Below are positions 1-10,648 of a stretch of DNA of 64,000 nt, piece by piece; within the stretch, counting starts at the first letter, position 1; each line of letters starts with the position of its first letter. The notes below the pieces were generated by a model. That model did no database searches and was not told the DNA's origin. It worked only from the letters and a program-made list of their open reading frames with translations. Made by a program: the position numbers and the translations under genes. Source of the stretch: Chromohalobacter beijerinckii (lineage in GTDB: Bacteria > Pseudomonadota > Gammaproteobacteria > Pseudomonadales > Halomonadaceae). The stretch is taken from contig NZ_JAKGAK010000004.1 of assembly GCF_023061185.1 (NCBI RefSeq), positions 62,001-126,000 of the forward strand, read 5' to 3'.

Positions 1-1578
1 AATGTCATCGACCGAGACTTTCTGCAGAACCAGGGCGATGCGCGCACGCTGCGCGTCGAGCCCATCAATGCGCACCGAGGAATGGTTTCCGATCGCAATG
101 GCGATCCACTGGCGATCTCCACCCCGGTGGTGACGCTATGGGCCAATCCCCAGGAACTGCCCTCCGACCCGAGCCAACTGGCGACGCTCGCGCGCGCCTT
201 GAAGATGGACCCCGACAAGCTCGAAGCGCGTGTCGAGCGCTATTCCGAGCATGAGTTCATGTATCTGCGGCGGCGTCTGACCCCGGAAGCGGCGAAACCC
301 GCCCGTGATCTCGATATACCGGGCGTTTACGCCAAAGACGAGTACAAGCGTTATTACCCCTCGGGAGATGTTGCCGCGCAACTGGTGGGCGTCACCAATG
401 TCGACGACCATGGCCAGGAAGGCGTGGAGTTGGCCTACGATGACTATCTCAGTGGCCAGCCTGGCAAGCGTCGTGTGCTCAAGGATCGCAAAGGCCGCCT
501 GGTGCGCGATCTGCACTTGCTCAAGGATGCCAAGCCGGGAGGCGATCTGACGCTATCGATCGACTTGCGCTTGCAGTATATGGCGTACCGCGAATTGCAG
601 AAATCCGTCGACGACCATGATGCCGACGGTGGCTCCCTAGTCATGATGGATGCGCGCAGCGGTGAAGTCCTGGCGATGGCCAACCTCCCGTCCTATAACC
701 CTAATAACCGTACTTCAATCGACGTTAACGGTCTGCGTAACCAGGCGGTGACCGACGCTATCGAACCGGGGTCGGTCATGAAGCCCTTGGCGATGTCAGC
801 GGCACTGGCGACGGACAAGATCGATCCCGATACGATCATCGATACCTCGCCGGGGTGGATGGTCATCGATGGGTATACGATCAGTGACTTTCGCAATTAT
901 GGCAAGCTCACCCCCGGGGGGATCTTGCTGCATTCGTCCAATATCGGGATGTCCCATATCGCCTTGCAGCTCTCAAAAGGCACCATCTGGGAGCAATACC
1001 AGAAGCTGGGGCTAGGCCAGCCCCCGGGGACTGGCTTTCCGGGCGAAGGCAGTGGCAGTCTACCGTCCTTAACCGGCTTGTCGCGCAGCGCCCAGGCTTC
1101 CATGGCCTATGGCTATGGCCTCTCACTGACGCCATTGCAGCTTGCTAGCGCTTATACGGCAATCGCCAATGACGGTCGGCGTCTGCACCCCTCGTTGTTG
1201 AAGCGCACCTCGGCGCCTATCGGTGACCAGGTCATGTCACCGAAGATCGCGCATGAGTTACTGGGCATGATGGAGAAGATCGTACAGCCTGATGCCGGTG
1301 GCTCGCGCGCGATGGTGGAGGGGTACCGCATTGCGGGCAAGACCGGTACGGTTCGCAAGGTGACCGCGGGAGGATATCAGCAAAAAGCCTATCGCGGCCT
1401 GTTTGCGGGTATTGCGCCAGTTTCCGATCCGCGCATCGTGACGGTGGTGATGATCGACAATCCCAAGGGAGACGACTATTACGGTGGTCTGGTGGCGGCG
1501 CCGGTTTTTGGTCGTGTAGTGGGCAAGGCGCTGCGTCTTCTCGATGTGCCCCCGGATAAACAGGAGACTTCCGAGTGA
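1..1578 (+). CDS. ftsI: Peptidoglycan D,D-transpeptidase FtsI (PBP3), 5' end outside window
   Basis: Septal class B penicillin-binding protein that cross-links peptidoglycan at the division site; periplasmic with an N-terminal membrane anchor. The frame is open from base 1, so the anchor and the start codon lie upstream of the window. The transpeptidase motifs are all present: SVMK (catalytic Ser codon at 772), SSN (934-942) and KTGT (1339-1350). The first ~180 visible residues are the non-catalytic pedestal domain. The stop TGA overlaps the murE ATG by one base, so the two genes are probably translationally coupled as part of the dcw operon. Confidence 0.97.
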   Translation, partial: NVIDRDFLQNQGDARTLRVEPINAHRGMVSDRNGDPLAISTPVVTLWANPQELPSDPSQLATLARALKMDPDKLEARVERYSEHEFMYLRRRLTPEAAKPARDLDIPGVYAKDEYKRYYPSGDVAAQLVGVTNVDDHGQEGVELAYDDYLSGQPGKRRVLKDRKGRLVRDLHLLKDAKPGGDLTLSIDLRLQYMAYRELQKSVDDHDADGGSLVMMDARSGEVLAMANLPSYNPNNRTSIDVNGLRNQAVTDAIEPGSVMKPLAMSAALATDKIDPDTIIDTSPGWMVIDGYTISDFRNYGKLTPGGILLHSSNIGMSHIALQLSKGTIWEQYQKLGLGQPPGTGFPGEGSGSLPSLTGLSRSAQASMAYGYGLSLTPLQLASAYTAIANDGRRLHPSLLKRTSAPIGDQVMSPKIAHELLGMMEKIVQPDAGGSRAMVEGYRIAGKTGTVRKVTAGGYQQKAYRGLFAGIAPVSDPRIVTVVMIDNPKGDDYYGGLVAAPVFGRVVGKALRLLDVPPDKQETSE

Positions 1579-3107
1579 TGGAAACCGATACGCAACGGTT
1601 GGCGGACGCCTTGGCGTTGCTTTGGCCATCGCATGCCACGCCTGAGCTGCTCGATGACTGGTGTCCTGCGCTATCCACCTGCGTGGTGACGCTCGACAGT
1701 CGTGAAGCGGGTCCTGGTGTGCTGTTCGTGGCCGTGGCAGGGGGGCATGTCGATGGGCGTGCCTTTATCGAGCAGGCGCTGGCGTCCGGTGCGGACGCGG
1801 TCCTCTACGATACGGACGCCATGCCGGAAGATATTCCCGTGCAAGATGCGCGTGTGCTTGGCGTGCCAGGCCTGCGCGGGCGTCTCGGTGAGCTGGGGCG
1901 TTACCTGTTCGGTGTCCCCAAAACACTGGAACTGATTGGCGTGACCGGCACCAACGGAAAGAGTTCAGTCACTCATTATATGGCCGCGCTGTCGGAATCG
2001 CTGGGCACGGCGACGGCGGTGATCGGTACCTTGGGCATTGGACGTCCGGGGCAGCTCGAACCCGCCGCGTTGACGACGCCGGGGCCGCTGGCGCTTCAAG
2101 AATCATTGGGGAATCTGAGTGCGCAGGGTATCGAGCGCGTCGCCATGGAGGTCTCGTCGCATGCGCTCGAGCAAGGGCGTGTGGTCGGGTGCCGGTTCCA
2201 TGCCGCAGTGTTCACCAATATCAGCCGCGATCATCTCGATTATCATGGCAGCATGGCCGCCTACGCGGCGGCCAAGGCACGCCTGTTCAAGCATCGTGAG
2301 TTGTCGCTGGCAGTGGTCAATGGCGATGATCGCTTGGCGCCCTTGATGTTGGCCGGTCTTCCCAAGAGCGTGCGTGTACTCGCCACGGGGTGCGATGAAG
2401 CCACTACCTTGCGTGTCATCGACTGGTTTCCGCATGCGCTCGGGCAACGTGCCTTGATTGCGACGCCGGAGGGTGAGCGTGAATTGGAGCTGTCGCTGCT
2501 AGGGCGTTTCAATCTCGACAACGTGCTCTTGGCGATGGCGACGCTCTATGGTCTGGGAAGCGACTTGGCCGCGTTATTCGGCGCCGCCGCGCAGCTCGCG
2601 CCTGTGCCGGGACGTATGCAGCGCTTGGCCGCAGACGGCGCGCCGACGGTGGTAGTCGACTACGCGCATACGCCGGAGGCACTGCGCAACGCACTCGATG
2701 CGTTACGCGCGCACGTGCCCGCCCAAGAGGGGGCCAAGCTATGGTGCGTTTTTGGCTGCGGCGGCGATCGCGATCGTGGCAAGCGCCCACTGATGGCGCA
2801 AGCCGCTGAGGCGCTGGCCGACCGCCTGGTGATTACCGACGACAACCCACGTGGCGAGCCGGCGGCGTCGATTCGTGGCGAGATCGTGGCGGGGCTCTCG
2901 AATACGGGCCAGGCTCGCACGCAATGCGTGGCGGGGCGTGGCGAGGCGATCGAGTGTGTCTTGCAGGAAGCCGGCGCGGACGACATCGTGCTGATCGCTG
3001 GCAAGGGGCATGAAACCTATCAAGACATCGACGGTCGGCGTTATCCGTTTAGTGATGTCGAGGTAGTGCAGGCCGCCCTAGAGCGACGTCGGGAGCATGA
3101 GGCATGA
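1578..3107 (+). CDS. murE: UDP-MurNAc-tripeptide synthetase MurE
   Basis: Cytoplasmic ATP-dependent ligase that adds the third stem residue to UDP-MurNAc-L-Ala-D-Glu. The ATP loop GTNGKS lies at about residues 124-129. DDNPR at about 421-425 is the signature of enzymes that use meso-diaminopimelate, as expected for a Gram-negative cell. About 509 residues, normal for the family. I place the start at the ATG overlapping the ftsI stop (TGATG); an in-frame GTG three bases earlier is a less likely alternative. The 3' end overlaps murF by four bases (ATGA). Confidence 0.97.
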   Translation: METDTQRLADALALLWPSHATPELLDDWCPALSTCVVTLDSREAGPGVLFVAVAGGHVDGRAFIEQALASGADAVLYDTDAMPEDIPVQDARVLGVPGLRGRLGELGRYLFGVPKTLELIGVTGTNGKSSVTHYMAALSESLGTATAVIGTLGIGRPGQLEPAALTTPGPLALQESLGNLSAQGIERVAMEVSSHALEQGRVVGCRFHAAVFTNISRDHLDYHGSMAAYAAAKARLFKHRELSLAVVNGDDRLAPLMLAGLPKSVRVLATGCDEATTLRVIDWFPHALGQRALIATPEGERELELSLLGRFNLDNVLLAMATLYGLGSDLAALFGAAAQLAPVPGRMQRLAADGAPTVVVDYAHTPEALRNALDALRAHVPAQEGAKLWCVFGCGGDRDRGKRPLMAQAAEALADRLVITDDNPRGEPAASIRGEIVAGLSNTGQARTQCVAGRGEAIECVLQEAGADDIVLIAGKGHETYQDIDGRRYPFSDVEVVQAALERRREHEA

Positions 3108-4462
3108 GCGCGATGACGCTATACGATATCGCGGGCTGGTTGGGGGTGCCTCCCCCCGAGGTAGACGTCGAGGCGGCGCAGGTGGTGAGCGATACGCGTC
3201 GAATCGCGCCGGGCGACGTCTTCTTGGCCTTGGTCGGCGAGCGTTTCGATGGCCATGATTTCTTGGAAGAAGCTCGCGCCAAGGGAGCGGCGGGGGCGAT
3301 CGTATCACGCCCCATGGCGACTCCCTTGCCCCAGATCGAAGTCGCCGATACGCGCTTGGCACTAGGTATGCTCGGGCGCGTTCGTCGGCGTGCCTGGTCG
3401 GGCGAACTGGTGGCGGTCACCGGTAACAGCGGCAAGACCACGGTCAAGGAAATGCTGGCGTCCATCCTATCCCGCTCGCAGCCTACCCTCGCCACGCAGG
3501 GCAACCTCAATAACGATATCGGTGTGCCCCAGACGCTGCTAGGGCTGTCGCCAGCGCATTGCCGTGCGGTCATTGAGGTGGGGGCCAATCACTTGGGGGA
3601 AATCGCCTGGACGACGGCGCTGGCGCGCCCCGATGTGGCGGTGATTACCAATGTCACGGGCGCGCACATCGGGGAATTCGGTGGTCTTGGCCAGATTGCC
3701 CAGGCCAAGGCAGAAATCCTCCAGGGATTGCCGTCCTCTGGCGCCGCCGTGCTCAATCGTGATGATCGGTTTTATCCGCTGTGGCGGGAACTGGCCGGCG
3801 AGGCTGAAGTGTTCGATTTCGGACTCGATGCTACGGCACGAGTGCATGCTCAGGCGCTGGCCTGTGACGACGCCGGGCGTTATGCTTTCACGCTATTCGT
3901 GGATGGTGAGCCACTGGGTCGCATCCAGTTGGCTTTATTGGGGCGCCATAATGTGCTCAACGCGCTGGCCAGTGCGGCGGCGGCGTGGGCGCTCGGCGTC
4001 TCGCGCGAGGATATCGTCGCCGGGCTCGAGGCTTGCGAGGCGATGGCGGGCCGTATGGCAAATGTGCCGGGGCTGCGCGGCTCGCGCCTGCTGGATGATA
4101 CTTACAATGCCAACCCCGGTGCGGTTCACGCCGCTCTGGCGGTATTGGCCGATATGCCTGCGCCTCGCTGGTGCTTCTTGGGCGCTATGGGGGAGCTGGG
4201 CCGCGATAGCGAGCGCTTGCATGCCGACTTGGGCTACGCCGCGCGGGAACTGAAGATCGACTTTCTCGGCACGTTCGGTGCCGATGCCCGCCCTGCGGTG
4301 GCGGCATTCGGCGATTCGGCGTGTCATTTCGAGGACTGGGCGACGCTTTTGCGTTATGCCCGCGACCATCTCCCCTCTGGGGCCAGTGTGCTGGTCAAGG
4401 GGTCGCGCAGTGCCGGCATGGAACGCTTGATTGCCGAGCTGCGTACGGATGCATCAAGGTGA
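3104..4462 (+). CDS. murF: UDP-MurNAc-tripeptide--D-Ala-D-Ala ligase MurF
   Basis: Adds D-Ala-D-Ala to UDP-MurNAc-tripeptide, completing the pentapeptide precursor in the cytoplasm. The Mur ligase ATP loop GNSGKTT is at residues 107-113, followed by the central and C-terminal Mur ligase domains; 452 residues, typical length. It starts inside the murE stop (ATGA overlap) and lies nine bases before mraY, so it is within the same operon. Its D-Ala-D-Ala substrate is made by Ddl, encoded later in the cluster. Confidence 0.97.
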   Translation: MSAMTLYDIAGWLGVPPPEVDVEAAQVVSDTRRIAPGDVFLALVGERFDGHDFLEEARAKGAAGAIVSRPMATPLPQIEVADTRLALGMLGRVRRRAWSGELVAVTGNSGKTTVKEMLASILSRSQPTLATQGNLNNDIGVPQTLLGLSPAHCRAVIEVGANHLGEIAWTTALARPDVAVITNVTGAHIGEFGGLGQIAQAKAEILQGLPSSGAAVLNRDDRFYPLWRELAGEAEVFDFGLDATARVHAQALACDDAGRYAFTLFVDGEPLGRIQLALLGRHNVLNALASAAAAWALGVSREDIVAGLEACEAMAGRMANVPGLRGSRLLDDTYNANPGAVHAALAVLADMPAPRWCFLGAMGELGRDSERLHADLGYAARELKIDFLGTFGADARPAVAAFGDSACHFEDWATLLRYARDHLPSGASVLVKGSRSAGMERLIAELRTDASR

Positions 4463-4471
4463 ACGCGACTC

Positions 4472-5554
4472 ATGCTGCTTTTCCTGGCTGACTTATTGGC
4501 GAATTTTCAAAGCGCCTTCAATGTTTTCAATTACCTGACACTGCGCGTGATCCTAGGAACGCTGACCGCACTCATGCTGTGCCTGTGGTTGGGGCCTCAG
4601 GTCATCAAGCGTCTGGTCGAACGTCAGATCGGCCAGGCAGTGCGCGACGATGGCCCGCAATCGCACCTATCCAAGGCCGGTACGCCGACCATGGGGGGAG
4701 CGATGATCCTCATCGCCATCGCCATCAGCACTCTGCTGTGGGGAGATCTGACCAACCACTACGTCTGGCTGGTACTGGCCGTGACGCTCGGCTTCGGTGC
4801 CATTGGCTGGGTCGACGATTACCGCAAGGTCGTGGAGAAAAATCCACGCGGCTTGCCAGCACGCTGGAAGTACTTCTGGCAATCGGCAATCGGCCTCGGC
4901 GCGGCGGTCATCCTGTATCTCACGGCGGCCAGTCCCGTTGAGGTCAGCCTGATCGTGCCCTTGTTCAAAGACGTCGTGGTGCCTCTGGGGCTTTTCTACA
5001 TCGTTTTGACGTATTTCGTCATCGTCGGCAGCTCCAACGCGGTCAACTTGACCGATGGGCTCGATGGCCTTGCGATCATGCCGACCGTGCTCGTTGCCAT
5101 GGGGCTGGCGATCTTCGCTTACGCAAGCGGTAATACTGTCTTCGCGCAATACTTGCATATTCCTCTGGTGCCGGGGGCCGGCGAGCTCGCCGTGTTCTGC
5201 GGTACCATCGCCGGAGCGGGTCTGGGCTTCCTGTGGTTCAACACCTACCCGGCGCAGGTGTTCATGGGCGATGTCGGGGCGTTGGCCCTTGGCGCCGCGC
5301 TGGGTGTGGTCGCCGTCATCGTGCGTCAGGAAATCGTGCTGTTCATCATGGGCGGCGTTTTCGTGATGGAAACGGTCTCGGTGATCCTGCAGGTCGGCTC
5401 CTACAAGCTGACGGGACGACGCATCTTTCGCATGGCTCCGTTGCATCACCATTTCGAGCTCAAGGGCTGGCCCGAGCCGCGCGTGATCGTGCGTTTCTGG
5501 ATTATCACGGTCGTGCTGGTCTTGCTGGGGCTGGCCACGTTGAAGATTCGCTGA
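4472..5554 (+). CDS. mraY: Phospho-MurNAc-pentapeptide transferase MraY
   Basis: Integral membrane enzyme that transfers phospho-MurNAc-pentapeptide to undecaprenyl phosphate, forming lipid I. About ten hydrophobic segments across 360 residues. Conserved cytoplasmic-loop motifs are visible: DDY at 115-117, NLTDGLDGL at 192-200, FMGDVGA at 264-270 and the HHH cluster at 325-327. It is followed one base later by murD. A long open frame on the opposite strand (4667-5563) is a codon-bias shadow of this gene. Confidence 0.97.
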   Translation: MLLFLADLLANFQSAFNVFNYLTLRVILGTLTALMLCLWLGPQVIKRLVERQIGQAVRDDGPQSHLSKAGTPTMGGAMILIAIAISTLLWGDLTNHYVWLVLAVTLGFGAIGWVDDYRKVVEKNPRGLPARWKYFWQSAIGLGAAVILYLTAASPVEVSLIVPLFKDVVVPLGLFYIVLTYFVIVGSSNAVNLTDGLDGLAIMPTVLVAMGLAIFAYASGNTVFAQYLHIPLVPGAGELAVFCGTIAGAGLGFLWFNTYPAQVFMGDVGALALGAALGVVAVIVRQEIVLFIMGGVFVMETVSVILQVGSYKLTGRRIFRMAPLHHHFELKGWPEPRVIVRFWIITVVLVLLGLATLKIR

Positions 5555-5555
5555 C

Positions 5556-6923
5556 ATGGCCAAGGTGCCCCCTGAATATACGCTGATTATCGGCCTGGGA
5601 GTCTCGGGTCAGGCGATCGCGCGGCATCTGACCCGTCAGGGAGTGCCGTTCATGGTCGCCGATACGCGCGAGAGCCCCGCAGGCCTGGAGACTTTTCGCG
5701 CGGCCTATCCGAGCGTCGAAGTTGTGTGCGGCCCGCTACAAGCGCTGGATATGCGCGAGGCGCATGAAATCGTGGTCAGCCCGGGGGTCGATTTGCGCAC
5801 GCCTGGACTCGTCGAGTACGCGAATGCGGAGGGCGAAGGCCCGCGCGTGCTCGGCGAGATCGCGCTTTTCGTGCGCGCGTGTCGCGCGCCGATAGCCGCG
5901 ATTACCGGCTCCAATGCTAAGTCGACGGTCACCACGCTGCTCGGCGAGATGGCTCGCGAGACCGGCTTGAAGACGGCCGTCGGCGGCAATTTGGGGCCCC
6001 CCGCGCTGGATTTGCTGGCCGAGGCTCCGGACGCCGAGCTGTTCGTGCTCGAACTCTCGAGTTTCCAGCTGGAAACCACTGCTGGGCTGAGCGCCGAAAC
6101 GGCGGCGTTTCTCAATCTTTGCGAGGATCATCTCGACCGTCACGGCGATATGCACGGCTACCGGGCGACGAAGCAGCGTGTCTTTCGCGGCGCGCGACAT
6201 GCCGTCGTCAATGCTGACGATGCTGCCACATGGCCTGACACTGACGTGCAGGAAGTGGCGCGATTCACCACTCTAGCCCCTTCTGGCAGCGATTGGGGCA
6301 TCGCCGAACATGCTGGGGAGCCCTGGCTCGTACATGGCGACACGCCGCTGATGTCGACGCGTCGTGTGCGCATGCCCGGACGGCACAATCATGCCAATGC
6401 CCTGGCGGCGCTGGCGATGGGGACACAATTGGGGCTGCCGCTGACGGCGATGTCTCGTGTTCTCGAACATTTCCCCGGCTTGCCGCACCGGGGCGAGCTA
6501 ATTCTCGAACGCGATGGCGTGCGCTGGATCAATGACTCCAAGGGCACCAATGTGGGCGCGACGTTGGCGGCGATTGATGGGGTCGGGCCGGTGCTCGAGG
6601 GTCGCCTGATTCTACTGGCGGGTGGCGACGGCAAGGGTGCCGACTTCACGCCACTGGTTGAGCCGCTGATGCGCTATGCGCGCGAGGCGGTGGTCTTCGG
6701 GCGCGATGCTCAGCGTCTAGAGCATGTCATGTCCGGGCGCGTTCCGGTTACCCGTGTCGCCGATCTCGACACGGCTATGCAGCGGGCTCAGGCCATCGCG
6801 TGCGCCGGTGATGCCGTCATGCTGTCGCCCGCGTGCGCAAGCCTCGACCAATTTCCTCATTACATGGCGCGCGGTGAGGCCTTTCGACAGTTCCTGACGC
6901 AGGGTGGAGCGACGACATGTTAG
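5556..6923 (+). CDS. murD: UDP-MurNAc-L-alanine--D-glutamate ligase MurD
   Basis: Cytoplasmic ligase that adds D-glutamate to UDP-MurNAc-L-Ala. An N-terminal Rossmann-like uracil-binding domain (IIGLGVSG near residue 11) is followed by the ATP loop at 118-124. The loop reads GSNAKST, with Ala where enterobacterial MurD has Gly; to my knowledge pseudomonad enzymes share this variant, so I do not read it as a defect. 455 residues. The last seven bases overlap the start of ftsW. Confidence 0.97.
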   Translation: MAKVPPEYTLIIGLGVSGQAIARHLTRQGVPFMVADTRESPAGLETFRAAYPSVEVVCGPLQALDMREAHEIVVSPGVDLRTPGLVEYANAEGEGPRVLGEIALFVRACRAPIAAITGSNAKSTVTTLLGEMARETGLKTAVGGNLGPPALDLLAEAPDAELFVLELSSFQLETTAGLSAETAAFLNLCEDHLDRHGDMHGYRATKQRVFRGARHAVVNADDAATWPDTDVQEVARFTTLAPSGSDWGIAEHAGEPWLVHGDTPLMSTRRVRMPGRHNHANALAALAMGTQLGLPLTAMSRVLEHFPGLPHRGELILERDGVRWINDSKGTNVGATLAAIDGVGPVLEGRLILLAGGDGKGADFTPLVEPLMRYAREAVVFGRDAQRLEHVMSGRVPVTRVADLDTAMQRAQAIACAGDAVMLSPACASLDQFPHYMARGEAFRQFLTQGGATTC

Positions 6924-8101
6924 CGCGTTGGGAAAAACGGCTTTCTACCCAAGGGCAGGCGACCGATGGGTGGTTGCTGCTGGCGACATTCTCATTGTTG
7001 TTGGTGGGCTGGATAATGGTGACCTCGGCGTCGTCTGAGATCGCGACCAGCCTCACCGGTAACCCTTATTACTTCAGTATTCGCCATGGCGTGTTCGTGC
7101 TTTTTTCGGTCGTGCTCGGGCTCGTGGCGCTGTGTATACCGCTCGAGCGCTGGCGTTCCTGGGGGCCGGGCTTGCTGTTGTTGGGTATCGTGCTTCTCAT
7201 CGCGGTGCTGATCATCGGTGACGAAGTCAATGGCAGCAAGCGTTGGATCCCTTTGGGCTTTGCCAATATCCAGGCCTCGGAAGTGGCCAAGTTTTGCCTG
7301 ATCGTTTACTTCGCCGATTATTTGCAACGTTATCTACCCGAAGTGCGTCGTGATTGGGGCGCCTTCTTGCGCCCGTTCGTAGTGCTTGGGGTGTACGTGG
7401 CGCTGTTGATATTCGAGCCGGATTACGGAGCTGTCGTGGTGATCGGCAGTTGCATGATGGGCATGCTATTGATGTCGGGAGCGCCATTGGGACGCTTCGG
7501 TTTCATCATGATAGTAGTTGTGGTCGCCGGTGGCTGGCTGGCCGTGGCCGAGCCCTATCGCCTGGAGCGCATTACCAGTTTTGCTAATCCCTGGGCCGAT
7601 CAGTACTCCAGTGGCTATCAGTTGACACAAGCATTGATCGCCTTTGGGCGTGGGCACTGGTTGGGCCTCGGGCTAGGAAATAGTGTCCAGAAGTTGTTTT
7701 ATCTACCCGAAGCACATACCGATTTCGTTTTCGCGGTGTTGGCCGAGGAGTTGGGATTGGTCGGGGCCGTGGGCGTCGTCTGCCTTTTCGCGCTGCTTGT
7801 CTTTCGTGGGCTTCGCATCGGGCGCAAGGCCGAATTGCGTGGCTGGGCTTTTTCCGCATACCTGTGCTATGGCATCTCGCTGGTGTTTGGGGCGCAAGCA
7901 TTCATCAATATTGCCGTCAGCACGGGCATGTTGCCTACCAAAGGGCTGACGTTGCCGCTATTGAGCTATGGGGGCTCTAGCTTGGCAGTTAGCTGTGTCA
8001 TGGTTGCCTTGTTACTGCGCGTCGATGCCGAAATGCGAGCCAAGATGCGCGCCACTCAAGCGGCACGCCAAGCGAAAAAGCAAGAACGAGGAGAGCGCTA
8101 G
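6917..8101 (+). CDS. ftsW: Division-specific peptidoglycan glycosyltransferase FtsW
   Basis: SEDS-family polytopic membrane protein that polymerises lipid II at the septum, working with FtsI. About ten hydrophobic segments in 394 residues. Family motifs are present: NGSKRWI at 105-111 and the EAHTDFVFAVLAEELG stretch at 265-280, which carries the conserved Asp. The C-terminal tail is basic and cytoplasmic. It overlaps murD by seven bases and its TAG stop shares one base with the murG GTG start. Confidence 0.96.
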   Translation: MLARWEKRLSTQGQATDGWLLLATFSLLLVGWIMVTSASSEIATSLTGNPYYFSIRHGVFVLFSVVLGLVALCIPLERWRSWGPGLLLLGIVLLIAVLIIGDEVNGSKRWIPLGFANIQASEVAKFCLIVYFADYLQRYLPEVRRDWGAFLRPFVVLGVYVALLIFEPDYGAVVVIGSCMMGMLLMSGAPLGRFGFIMIVVVVAGGWLAVAEPYRLERITSFANPWADQYSSGYQLTQALIAFGRGHWLGLGLGNSVQKLFYLPEAHTDFVFAVLAEELGLVGAVGVVCLFALLVFRGLRIGRKAELRGWAFSAYLCYGISLVFGAQAFINIAVSTGMLPTKGLTLPLLSYGGSSLAVSCVMVALLLRVDAEMRAKMRATQAARQAKKQERGER

Positions 8102-9195
8102 TGCCTCATCAGCAAGTGTCCCGTGTTCTGATCATGGCCGGTGGTACTGGTGGTCATGTGGTGCCCGCGCTATCGCTGGCCAAGGCGCTGCGCGAGCGCG
8201 GTGTCGTGGTGGAATGGTTGGGCAGCCCTCGGGGGATCGAAAACCAATTGGTGCCGGCGGCGGATATTACCTTGCATCGCGTACAAGTATCCGGGCTGCG
8301 TGGCAATGGGATCGCTGGGTGGCTGTGGGCCCCATGGCGTTTGGCCAAAGCCATCTGGCAGGCACGCCAGGTGATTGCCACATTCGACCCGCAACTGGTC
8401 GTCGGGCTGGGCGGCTTCGCCAGTGGGCCTGGCGGGCTGGCTGCCTGGTTGATGCGGCGACGCTTGATCATTCATGAGCAGAATGCCGTGGCTGGGATGA
8501 CCAATCGCTATCTATCGCGTCTGGCGGATCGCGTCTATGCCGCATTTCCTGGTGCGTTCGGCGAACGCCACGCGGATGTGGTGGGAAATCCCGTCCGCGA
8601 TGACATCGCGACGCTGGGCGAGACACCGCACGATGTCGAGACGCTTCGCGCGCGCCCCTTGCGCCTGCTCGTGCTGGGTGGGTCGCTGGGGGCCCAGGCA
8701 TTGAACAGCCACGTGCCCCAGGCGCTTGCTCGATTGCCGGCGGCGCAACGTCCCGATGTTCGCCATCAGGCCGGTCGCGACAAGGAAACCACGACGCAAT
8801 CGGCATATGCCGAGGCGGATGTGGAGGCCGACGTGAACGTGTTCATCGATGACATGGCGGCTGCTTATGACTGGGCGGACTTGATCGTATGCCGCGCGGG
8901 AGCCTTGACAATCGCCGAGCTGGCGGCGGCGGCCAAGCCCTCGGTGTTGGTGCCGTTTCCGCATGCCGTCGACGATCATCAGACACTCAATGCGCGGCAA
9001 TTAGTCGATGCCGGGGCCGCGCGTTTGATGCCGCAGGAACAACTATCGGCGGCGAGTCTCGCCGAGACGTTGGCGGCCCTTCTCGAACCTGAGACCTTGG
9101 CCACCATGGCGGTCGCGGCTCGCTCCGAAGCGCGTTTGGAAGCGATCGAGCGCCTGGTGGCAGGGTGCATGGAGGCAAATGTTGACAGCGAATAA
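8101..9195 (+). CDS. murG: Lipid II synthase MurG (GlcNAc transferase)
   Basis: Peripheral inner-membrane GT28 glycosyltransferase that adds GlcNAc to lipid I, giving lipid II. The N-terminal glycine loop GGTGGHV is at residues 14-20; the HEQNAV segment and a glycine-rich second Rossmann domain (VLGGSLGA) follow. 364 residues, normal. It starts with GTG overlapping the ftsW stop by one base. The 3' end overlaps murC by 17 bases. Confidence 0.96.
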   Translation: MPHQQVSRVLIMAGGTGGHVVPALSLAKALRERGVVVEWLGSPRGIENQLVPAADITLHRVQVSGLRGNGIAGWLWAPWRLAKAIWQARQVIATFDPQLVVGLGGFASGPGGLAAWLMRRRLIIHEQNAVAGMTNRYLSRLADRVYAAFPGAFGERHADVVGNPVRDDIATLGETPHDVETLRARPLRLLVLGGSLGAQALNSHVPQALARLPAAQRPDVRHQAGRDKETTTQSAYAEADVEADVNVFIDDMAAAYDWADLIVCRAGALTIAELAAAAKPSVLVPFPHAVDDHQTLNARQLVDAGAARLMPQEQLSAASLAETLAALLEPETLATMAVAARSEARLEAIERLVAGCMEANVDSE

Positions 9196-10648
9196 CGTTT
9201 CCGGCCCAACCCGCCCGAACCGCACCGGATTGGGCATGCGCCGCATTCATAATATCCATTTCGTGGGCATCGGCGGCGCCGGTATGTGCGGAATCGCAGA
9301 AGTGCTGGCCAATCAGGGCTATACGGTCAGCGGCAGCGACCTGCGTGAGTCGCCGGTCACGCGGCATCTTCGCGACTGCGGCATTCGCGTGTGCATCGGG
9401 CACGTCGATGAGCACGCCCAGGGGGCCGATGTCCTGGTCGTCTCCACGGCCGTTGACACCGAGAACCCGGAAATTCGCTGGGCGCGCGAGCATCGCATTC
9501 CCGTCGTCAGGCGTGCGGAAATGCTTGCCGAATTGATGCGTTTTCGCCATGGCATCGCCGTGGCGGGTACGCATGGCAAGACCACTACGACCAGCCTGAC
9601 CTCGACGCTGCTCGGCGAGGGTGGGCTCGACCCGACCTTCGTGATTGGCGGCAAGCTGACCAGTGCCGGCGCCAACGCGCGCCTGGGCGAGGGCGATTAT
9701 CTGGTGGCCGAGGCCGACGAGTCGGATGCCTCGTTTTTGCACTTGCAGCCGATGGTCTCGATCGTCACCAATATCGATGCCGATCATATGGCGACCTACG
9801 GGGGCGACTTCACGCGCCTAAAGGATACCTTCCTGGAGTTCTTGCATAACCTGCCTTTCTACGGGCTGGCGGTGCTGTGCCTCGACGATGACAACGTGCG
9901 TGGCTTGATTCCGCGTCTCCAGCGTCAGTTCGTCACCTACGGTTTCGCCGAGGATGCCGATTACCGGTTGTGTGATTTCGTCCAGCGCGGTGGCGTGGTG
10001 CATTTTACCGCCGAGCGCCCGCCTGGTATGGCGCCGCTCGAGATTAAGTTGGGCATGCCAGGGCGCCACAATGCCCTCAATGCGTTGGCGGCAATCGCCG
10101 TGGCTAGCGACGCGGGTGTCGACGATGCGGCCATTCAGCGCGGTCTGGCACACTTTGCCGGTGTGGGGCGGCGTTTCCAGGTGCATGGGCAGTTTCCGGC
10201 ACCGGCTGCCGAAGGCGAGGTCATGTTGGTCGACGATTACGGCCATCATCCGCGTGAGGTGGAAATGGTCATCGACGCGGTGCGTGCGGGCTGGCCCGAT
10301 CGTCGCCTGGTCATGCTGTACCAGCCGCATCGCTATTCGCGTACGCGAGATCTATACGAGGATTTCGTGCGTGTGCTCTCGGGCGTGGATACGCTGTTGC
10401 TGCTGGATGTCTACAGCGCTGGGGAAGCTTCCATTCCGGGGGCGGAGGGCCGGACATTGGCCGGGTCGATTCGTCAACGTGGTCAAGTCGATCCCTTGTT
10501 CGTCGAAAGCAAGCAGGAGCTGCCGGCGCTGTTGTCACGCGTGCTGCGCCCCGACGATATCCTGATCACCCAGGGCGCCGGTGACATCGGTGGGATTTCG
10601 TTGCGTCTAGCCGGTTGTCGGTTACATCTGGATGGAATGGAATTATGA
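9179..10648 (+). CDS. murC: UDP-N-acetylmuramate--L-alanine ligase MurC
   Basis: Attaches L-Ala to UDP-MurNAc, the first step of stem-peptide assembly. Visible motifs are the nucleotide fold GIGGAGM at 30-36 and the ATP loop GTHGKTTT at 130-137; 489 residues. The start overlaps murG and has a GGAGG ribosome site (9171-9175) just upstream, which supports it; a second Met at residue 20 is possible. The stop overlaps the ddl ATG (ATGA). Confidence 0.97.
   Translation: MLTANNVSGPTRPNRTGLGMRRIHNIHFVGIGGAGMCGIAEVLANQGYTVSGSDLRESPVTRHLRDCGIRVCIGHVDEHAQGADVLVVSTAVDTENPEIRWAREHRIPVVRRAEMLAELMRFRHGIAVAGTHGKTTTTSLTSTLLGEGGLDPTFVIGGKLTSAGANARLGEGDYLVAEADESDASFLHLQPMVSIVTNIDADHMATYGGDFTRLKDTFLEFLHNLPFYGLAVLCLDDDNVRGLIPRLQRQFVTYGFAEDADYRLCDFVQRGGVVHFTAERPPGMAPLEIKLGMPGRHNALNALAAIAVASDAGVDDAAIQRGLAHFAGVGRRFQVHGQFPAPAAEGEVMLVDDYGHHPREVEMVIDAVRAGWPDRRLVMLYQPHRYSRTRDLYEDFVRVLSGVDTLLLLDVYSAGEASIPGAEGRTLAGSIRQRGQVDPLFVESKQELPALLSRVLRPDDILITQGAGDIGGISLRLAGCRLHLDGMEL

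Noticed and set aside
4667-5563. 298-codon frame on the - strand
   Set aside because: Exactly antisense to mraY; its composition (His, Asp, Arg-rich) is typical of a shadow frame in GC-rich genes.
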